64,000 nt of DNA from Streptomyces sp. NRRL F-5123 (GTDB lineage Bacteria > Actinomycetota > Actinomycetes > Streptomycetales > Streptomycetaceae), in contig NZ_JOHY01000002.1 of the NCBI RefSeq assembly GCF_000721495.1, forward strand, positions 124,001 through 188,000, given 5' to 3'. Made by a program: the position numbers and the translations under genes. Shown here piece after piece: positions 59,099 to 64,000 of this stretch. Position 1 is the stretch's first letter. The number at the start of each line of letters is the position of its first letter. Below the pieces are notes generated by a model that ran no database searches, was not told the DNA's origin, and saw nothing but the letters and a program-made list of their open reading frames with translations.

Positions 59099-59131
59099 TT
59101 GAGTCTCCCGTGGGGGGAGACGGGAGGGTAC
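59099..59131 (+). promoter_or_regulatory. MerR-type promoter with central dyad
   Basis: TTGAGT (59099-59104), then GTCTCCC-N5-GGGAGAC (59103-59121) filling an unusually long spacer of about 19 bp to GAGGGT (59124-59129). The ATG follows at 59136, so it is leaderless. The long spacer with a dyad is the classical MerR arrangement; autoregulation is expected. Confidence 0.7.
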
Positions 59132-59135
59132 GGGC

Positions 59136-60083
59136 ATGGACGGCGACACGTACTTCACGATCGGGGAGCTGGCGCGGCGGACCGGCCTGACGGTCAAGGC
59201 CATCCGCTTCTACTCCGACACCGGGATCGTGCCGCCCACGGCCCGCAGCCCCGCGGGCTACCGGCTCTACGACATCACCGCGCTCGCCCGCCTCGCCCTC
59301 GTACGCACCCTGCGCGACCTCGGCCTCGAACTCGCCGTCATCCGGCGCGTGCTGGACCGCGAGGCCACGGTGGCGGAGGTCGCGGCCGCGCACGCCGACG
59401 CGCTCGACGTGCAGATCCGCACCCTGCGGACGCGGCGCGCGGTGCTGCGAGCGGTGGCCGAACGGGGCTCGAACGAAGAGGAGTTGCAGCTCATGCACCA
59501 GCTGGCCAAGCTCACCGACGCCGAACGGCGGCGCCTCGTGAAGGACTTCGTCGAAGAGACCTTCGGCGGCCTCGACGCCAATCCGGAGTTCGTCGCCATG
59601 ATGCGCGCGGCCATGCCCGAACTCCCCGACGACCCCGCGCCCCCTCAGATCGAGGCCTGGGTGGAACTCGCCGAACTCACCCAGGACCCCGACTTCCGCG
59701 CATCCGTGCGCCGCATGGCCGAATACCAGGCGGCCGAGCGCGCCACCGGCGACACCACCGGGTTGCACCACGAACTGACGGAGGCCGTACGGGACGTCGT
59801 CACCCGCGCCCTCGACGACGGCACCACCCCGGACTCCCCCGCGGCCGCTCCCGTCGTCGCCGGGCTCACCGCGCGCTACGCCCGGACGTTCGGCCGCCCC
59901 GACGACACCGCCCTGCGCCGCTGGCTGCTGACCCGCCTCGACGTCGCGTCCGACCCGCGCGCGGAGCACTACTGGCAGCTGCTGTCCGTCATCAACGGCT
60001 GGCCGCAACAGCCGCCGCTCACACCGGTGTTCGCGTGGTTCGCGGCCGCCCTCCGCGCGCACCCGGAGATCGCCGTCCCGTAG
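59136..60083 (+). CDS. MerR-family regulator with TipAS-like effector domain
   Basis: A 315-residue regulator. The winged HTH is at 8-75 (FTIGELARRTGLTVKAIRFY, GYRLYDITALARLALVRTLR), followed by a coiled-coil dimerisation helix (about 80-120) and an all-helical effector domain of about 190 residues (LTDAERRRLVKDFVEETFGG). That size suits drug-binding MerR proteins like TipAL. It lies alone, with no obvious target besides itself. Confidence 0.88.
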   Translation: MDGDTYFTIGELARRTGLTVKAIRFYSDTGIVPPTARSPAGYRLYDITALARLALVRTLRDLGLELAVIRRVLDREATVAEVAAAHADALDVQIRTLRTRRAVLRAVAERGSNEEELQLMHQLAKLTDAERRRLVKDFVEETFGGLDANPEFVAMMRAAMPELPDDPAPPQIEAWVELAELTQDPDFRASVRRMAEYQAAERATGDTTGLHHELTEAVRDVVTRALDDGTTPDSPAAAPVVAGLTARYARTFGRPDDTALRRWLLTRLDVASDPRAEHYWQLLSVINGWPQQPPLTPVFAWFAAALRAHPEIAVP

Positions 60084-60198
60084 CAGGGACCCCGCGGTCG
60101 CGCAGGGGGGTCGCTCCTCGGACCGGTGCCCCCGTCGCCCCTCCCGCGCCGCGGTAATTCGCTGGCGGCCGCGGCCCCCCGCCGCTCACCCTGGCCCC

Positions 60199-60783
60199 AT
60201 GCAAGAGCCCACCTACCGCGTCCGCGCCCTCGCCACCGGCTCCACCGTCACCGTCTACCAGGCGTACAGGCCCGAGATCGGCCTGGCGGCGGTGCGGGAG
60301 GGCCGCTTCCCGGCGGCGTGGAAGAGGGACCGGATGACGTGGATCAAACCGTCGTTCCTGTGGATGATGTACCGCTGCGGATGGGGCACCAAGGAAGGCC
60401 AGGAGACCGTCCTCGCCGTCGAGATCACCCGTGAAGGCTTCGCGTGGGCACTCGCGCACGCCTGCCTGTCGCACTACGAGCCGGGCCTGCACGCCGACCA
60501 GGCCTCCTGGAAGCGGGAGTTGAAGCGCTCTCCCGCGCGCGTCCAGTGGGACCCCGAACGCGACCTCCACCTGCGCCCCTTGCCGTACCGCTCGCTGCAA
60601 CTCGGCCTTTCCGGCGAAGCCGTACGCCGCTACGCCGACGAGTGGACCGTCTCCGTCACCGACGTCACGCCCCTCGCCCGTACCGTCCACGCCCACGTCC
60701 GCGCGGGCGAACTCGACGCGGCCCGCGCCCTCCTCCCGCGCGAGAGCCCCTACCCCGCGGACGTGTCGCACCTCCACCGCTGA
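60199..60783 (+). CDS. DUF4291 protein
   Basis: A 194-residue protein covering the full DUF4291 domain: VYQAYRPEIGLAAVREGRFP, RMTWIKPSFLWMMYRCGWGT and VQWDPERDLHLRPLPYRSLQ. The family is widespread in bacteria and fungi with no assigned function; its all-conserved Trp/Tyr/Arg set suggests a ligand-binding site. The ATG follows TGGCCCC; no ribosome-binding site. Confidence 0.9.
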   Translation: MQEPTYRVRALATGSTVTVYQAYRPEIGLAAVREGRFPAAWKRDRMTWIKPSFLWMMYRCGWGTKEGQETVLAVEITREGFAWALAHACLSHYEPGLHADQASWKRELKRSPARVQWDPERDLHLRPLPYRSLQLGLSGEAVRRYADEWTVSVTDVTPLARTVHAHVRAGELDAARALLPRESPYPADVSHLHR

Positions 60784-60872
60784 GCCCGCCCGCAACCCGG
60801 ACCGAGGGCTTCCCGGCACGCCGTCCGCAGGCAAAGATGGGCCCACCAGGACCGGTTGAGGAGGAGGACGCG

Positions 60873-60968
60873 ATGAGCCGCCCACCTGCCACGGTCGCGT
60901 CCTCGTCCGGGCCGACCGGAGATCCGCCGGCCCGCGTGCCCGTACCGGCACCGCCCTCCGGAGGCTGA
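60873..60968 (+). CDS. Possible 31-residue leader peptide
   Basis: ATG preceded by GAGGAGGA, then a Pro/Ser/Ala-rich frame (MSRPPATVASSSGPTGD) ending 7 bp before the hydrolase start. The strong ribosome-binding site and tight spacing suggest translation coupled to the next gene, but composition gives no function. It could instead be a relic of a longer gene. Confidence 0.35.
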   Translation: MSRPPATVASSSGPTGDPPARVPVPAPPSGG

Positions 60969-60975
60969 ACGCGCC

Positions 60976-62046
60976 GTGCGGACCGGTTTCGTCACCTCGA
61001 TCGCGATCCTCGCGCTGTGCACGTTCGCCGCGCTCCGGCCGCCCATGCCGCGGCGGTCGAGCCCGTCCAATGTGTGGTTCTGGCTCGGCTGGTTCGTCAA
61101 CGAGCAGCCCTTCGTGGGCCTGGCCGTCCTGGCCCTCAGCACCTACCAGACGCTGGCGACGGACGTCGGCGGCCCGCTGTGGTGGCTCGCGGCCGCCCTC
61201 ACCGCCGCCGTCGCCTGCGGTATGGCCGCGCTCGCCGTACGTACCCGGTCCGCGCGGGGCGTCCTGGAGGCGGCTCTCGCGGACGTGCCGGGCCTGCGCG
61301 TCCCCCGCCGCCCGCTTCCCCTGCTCCGCGTGCTGCTGCCCCTTCTCGTCCCGCGCCGCGGTGTCCGTCGGCTGCGAAACCGCCGCTACGGGAGGGCCCG
61401 TTCGCAAGCGCTGGACGTGTACGTCCCGCGCGAGCGGCCGCACGGGGCACCCGTCCTGCTCTATTTCCACGGCGGCGGTTTCACGACCGGCAGCAAGCTC
61501 ATTGGCGGGCTGCCCCTCCTCTACCGCCTCGCGGCGGACGGCTGGGTGTGCGCGAGCGCCAACTACCGCTTGCGCACCCCGTACCCGAACTCGCTCGCCG
61601 ACGCCCGCGCGGCCGTCGCATGGCTGCGAGACCACGCCGACGAGCTCGGCGCGGACCCCGAACGCCTGGTCGTGGCGGGCGGATCGGCGGGTGCGCACCT
61701 CGCCGCGACCGTCGCCCTCACCGACGGCGCGGTATCCGCCGCGATCGGCTTCTACGGCTACTACGGTGAGGTCGGCGGCGGCCGGTCCGGTGGCCCTGCC
61801 ACCCCGCACACCCATGTCCACGCCGCCGCACCGCCGTTCCTGCTCGTCCACGGCTCCCTCGACACCCTCGTGCTGGCCGCGGACGCCCGCGCCTTCACCG
61901 CCGCCCTCGCCCGTACGTCCGCGCAGCCCGTCGTCCTCGCCGAACTCCCCGGCACCCAGCACAACTTCGACGTCCTCCCCTCCCTCCGCCTGCACGCGAT
62001 CAGCGACGCCGTCGAGGCCTTCGCCCGCTGGGCGACGGACCGCTGA
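60976..62046 (+). CDS. Membrane-anchored alpha/beta hydrolase (HSL/esterase type)
   Basis: A 356-residue protein. N-terminal membrane helices (about 1-90: TSIAILALCTFAALRPP, FVGLAVLALSTYQTLATD) precede an HSL-type hydrolase domain: oxyanion motif FHGGGF, nucleophile elbow GGSAG, acid in VHGSLDTLV and His in GTQHNF. The order S-D-H is complete. It probably hydrolyses short esters; the membrane part is unusual for this family. GTG start. Confidence 0.88.
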   Translation: MRTGFVTSIAILALCTFAALRPPMPRRSSPSNVWFWLGWFVNEQPFVGLAVLALSTYQTLATDVGGPLWWLAAALTAAVACGMAALAVRTRSARGVLEAALADVPGLRVPRRPLPLLRVLLPLLVPRRGVRRLRNRRYGRARSQALDVYVPRERPHGAPVLLYFHGGGFTTGSKLIGGLPLLYRLAADGWVCASANYRLRTPYPNSLADARAAVAWLRDHADELGADPERLVVAGGSAGAHLAATVALTDGAVSAAIGFYGYYGEVGGGRSGGPATPHTHVHAAAPPFLLVHGSLDTLVLAADARAFTAALARTSAQPVVLAELPGTQHNFDVLPSLRLHAISDAVEAFARWATDR

Positions 62047-62088
62047 CGCCGCAACTGCCGTGCCGCAACTGCCCTGCCGCGGCCCGCG

Positions 62089-62991
62089 TCACGCCGCGGC
62101 GCGCGCCTCCGCGGCTGCGTGCAGCAGGAGTTCGCGCAACGCCACGGCGGCGGCAGTGGGCTCCGCAGGAGTGAGGACGACCTGGTCGGCGGTCGTCGAC
62201 GGGCCGGTCAGGGGGATGACGCGGATCCCGGGCGGGGTGTGGTCGAGGGCCGAGCCGACGGTGATGCCGATGCCCGCCCCGGCGGCGACGTGCGCGGCGA
62301 TGGCGTGCACGCTGTCGGCGGTGCGGATGATGCGCAGGTCTGCGCCGCCGATGTCGAAGGCGGCCAGCAGCCGGTCGCACAGACCGCTGTTGATCTGGTG
62401 CGGCCAGGTGAGCAGGTCCGTCGCGGACAGCTCCGAGGCGCTCAACTCCGCACGCCCGGCGAGCGGGTGGCCCGCGGGCACGAGGGCCATGAACCGCTCG
62501 GCGGAGAGCACCCGCGCGCGTACGCCGGTGAAGCCGTCCGTGGCCCAGCCGATGCCGAGCCCGGCCGTGCCCGTCCGCAGGGCGGTGAGCTGGGCCGTCG
62601 TCGGCATCGGCTCGGGCACGATCGTGACGTCGGGGAAGCGGTCGCGCAGCCGCGGCAGGCACTCCAGCAGGAGCTGGTGGCCGGTGTATTCGGCGTGGCC
62701 TACGACGAGGGTGGTGCCGCTCCGGTCCCCGGCGGCGAGGGCGCGGCCGCGCTGCTGGAAGCGGCGCAGCTGGGCCAGCGCGGCACGCGCGTCGGGCAGC
62801 ATCGCGGCGCCCAGGTCGGTGAGCGCCACCCGGCGGCTGGTGCGGTGGAACAGCCGTCCGCCCAGGGCGGTTTCCAGCCGCCGTACGGCGTCGCTCACCG
62901 TCGGCTGGCCGCGGTGCAGGCGCGCGGCGGCACGTCCGAAGTGGAGTTCCTCGGCGACCGTGACGAAGGCTTCCAGCTCCATCCTGTCCAC
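62089..62991 (-). CDS. LysR-family regulator
   Basis: A 300-residue LTTR: HTH VTVAEELHFGRAAARLHRGQ and VSDAVRRLETALGGRLFHRT, then an effector domain with TDGFTGVRARVLSAERFMAL. It is divergent from the flavodoxin-fold reductase at 63166, the likely target. The sense strand stop overlaps nothing; the hydrolase gene is convergent. Confidence 0.9.
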   Translation of the reverse strand: MDRMELEAFVTVAEELHFGRAAARLHRGQPTVSDAVRRLETALGGRLFHRTSRRVALTDLGAAMLPDARAALAQLRRFQQRGRALAAGDRSGTTLVVGHAEYTGHQLLLECLPRLRDRFPDVTIVPEPMPTTAQLTALRTGTAGLGIGWATDGFTGVRARVLSAERFMALVPAGHPLAGRAELSASELSATDLLTWPHQINSGLCDRLLAAFDIGGADLRIIRTADSVHAIAAHVAAGAGIGITVGSALDHTPPGIRVIPLTGPSTTADQVVLTPAEPTAAAVALRELLLHAAAEARAAA

Positions 62992-63006
62992 ACCGCAAGG
63001 TTAGCG

Positions 63007-63018
63007 CCGATCGATCGG
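63007..63018. promoter_or_regulatory. CCGATCGATCGG palindrome
   Basis: A perfect 12-bp palindrome 16 bp before the LysR start, with a second GGCCGATCG at 63022-63030. A candidate autoregulatory or shared operator with the divergent reductase gene. Confidence 0.45.
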
Positions 63019-63165
63019 TGCGGCCGATCGCTGCATGCCGGAATCCGGCGTTGATGGTGCGCCGCGCGCGGGTTGTGATGGCAGGGCAAGCAGCGCCCGC
63101 CTCCCGCCGCCACCGGCTGCGGGGCAGGAGCGGCGCACGCCCGCCATCAGGAAGCGTGAACAGAC

Positions 63166-63891
63166 ATGACAAGCAACGGCGTTGACCGCACCCCCGGCGC
63201 AGCTCCCACCGTCACGGTGACGGTGGTCGTCCACTCGGTGCACGGCCGCACCCGGCTCCTGGCCGAGCACATCGCCGCCGGCGCCCGTACCGTCCCCGGT
63301 GCGCAGGTCCACCTCGTCGACCTGCGGCCCGAGGACGTCACCGCGGGCCGCTGGCACGACGCGGCGACGGCGGAGCTGCTCGACCGCAGCGACGCGATCG
63401 TCTTCGGCTGCCCGACACTGATGGGCAGCGTGTCGGCGGTGTTCAAGGCGTTCATGGAGGCGGCGTTCAAGCCGTTCACGACGCAGGGCTGGAAGGACAA
63501 GCTGGCGGGCGGCTTCACCATGTCCGCGTCGCAGAGCGGCGACAAGCTCGCGGTCCTGCAGCAACTGTCCGTCTTCGGCGCCCAGATGGGCATGCAGTGG
63601 ATCGGCGTGGCCGACATGCCGGGCAACAACTGGAGCGGCGGCACCCGCGACGACGTCAACCGCCTCGGCTCGTGGCTCGGCCTGATGGCCCAGAGCCACA
63701 CCGACCTCGGCCCGGAGGACGGCTGCTCCCCCGGCGACCTGATCACGGCCGAGCGCTACGGCGAGCGCATCGCCCACCTGTCCCAGCGCTGGGTCAACGC
63801 CGTCCCGTACACCACGACCCGCATGACCGAGCACGAGGCCCGCGCCCTGTCGGCGTCCCTCAGGAAGCCCGCCGACAGCCCGGCAACCTGA
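63166..63891 (+). CDS. NAD(P)H-dependent FMN reductase (flavodoxin fold)
   Basis: A 241-residue WrbA-like reductase: VVVHSVHGRTRLLAEHIAAG is the phosphate-binding loop, FGCPTLMGSVSAVFKAFMEA the mid-region FMN site and GFTMSASQSGDKLAVLQQLS the third. The extended C-terminus (about 190-241, GERIAHLSQRWVNAVPYTTT) is family-like. It should reduce quinones or flavins with NAD(P)H. The divergent LysR probably regulates it. Confidence 0.9.
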   Translation: MTSNGVDRTPGAAPTVTVTVVVHSVHGRTRLLAEHIAAGARTVPGAQVHLVDLRPEDVTAGRWHDAATAELLDRSDAIVFGCPTLMGSVSAVFKAFMEAAFKPFTTQGWKDKLAGGFTMSASQSGDKLAVLQQLSVFGAQMGMQWIGVADMPGNNWSGGTRDDVNRLGSWLGLMAQSHTDLGPEDGCSPGDLITAERYGERIAHLSQRWVNAVPYTTTRMTEHEARALSASLRKPADSPAT

Positions 63892-64000
63892 CCCCCGGGG
63901 CGAGCGGGCGCCGTCGGCGCGGCGGCGGTGACCGGACCGGGCCGCGGGCCGTCCGCCGCCGACCGTCCGTGCTCGGCCCCACCCGCCAGGCCTGCGCGAA

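Overview
The window has very high G+C, GTG/TTG starts are common, third codon positions are almost always G or C, and several transcripts look leaderless. The gene set includes SpoIIE phosphatases, LytR_C, TadA with its associated protein, paired SigF/SigN-like sigma factors, DUF4232 lipoproteins and a TIGR03086 protein. This points to a Streptomyces-type actinomycete chromosome. From memory, the upp / tadA / tRNA-Ser / sigF / sigN stretch matches the order in S. coelicolor; no database was consulted.

Region 1 (1-14 kb) is a mosaic, decaying accessory region. It opens with two genes truncated head to head at about 1010: an efflux adaptor on the minus strand and a histidine kinase on the plus strand. 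A 3'-half tRNA-Ser fragment occurs at 5462-5521 and part of it recurs at 1504-1533. These bracket a Tat-exported TPR/aspartyl protease, a NarL-type two-component system and a PIN-toxin stub. The sequence following the tRNA end is copied again at 8024-8065, bracketing a GAF-SpoIIE-ATPase phosphatase. After a GlxA regulator and a zinc-independent oxidoreductase come more relics: a NIPSNAP stub and lasso-peptide maturation fragments (cyclase C-terminus and PqqD-like carrier). Intact TauE, HbpS/GlcG-like, TIGR03086 and sigma genes lie among them.

Region 2 (14-28 kb) holds a berberine-bridge-type oxidase and an envelope-linked group. That group is an L,D-transpeptidase lipoprotein, a membrane-anchored Ser/Thr kinase divergent from an ECF sigma factor, and two related exported proteins. 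The transpeptidase and one exported protein share a 66-bp ungapped promoter-region element, which suggests a common regulon. No anti-sigma gene is visible, so kinase control of the sigma factor is a plausible untested model. Then come a PIG-L deacetylase, a LysR/SDR pair, a DUF4232 lipoprotein, an acyl-ACP desaturase operon that carries a BlaI-type regulator, and a DUF4246 protein.

Region 3 (28-46 kb) is mostly conserved core: HIT and TerD proteins, a membrane phosphoesterase, a GH10 xylanase with CGAAA(G/C)TTTCG boxes and a small inverted-repeat-bounded transposase relic upstream, a LytR_C protein, uracil phosphoribosyltransferase, tRNA adenosine deaminase, tRNA-Ser(CGA), two SigB-family sigma factors and a 14-TM exporter.

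Region 4 (46-53.5 kb) is an apparent minus-strand operon: OmpR response regulator, HAMP kinase, GT2-GtrA fusion and a GT39 mannosyltransferase-like protein with a collagen-like glycine-rich insert. It is followed by a repeat-packed 0.9-kb intergenic region.

Region 5 (53.5-64 kb) is a run of small metabolic genes and regulators: APH-like kinase, GNAT, PhzF, GGCT-fold, TetR with a methyltransferase, MerR, DUF4291, an alpha/beta hydrolase and LysR with a flavodoxin-fold reductase. Several carry clear dyad operators over their promoters.
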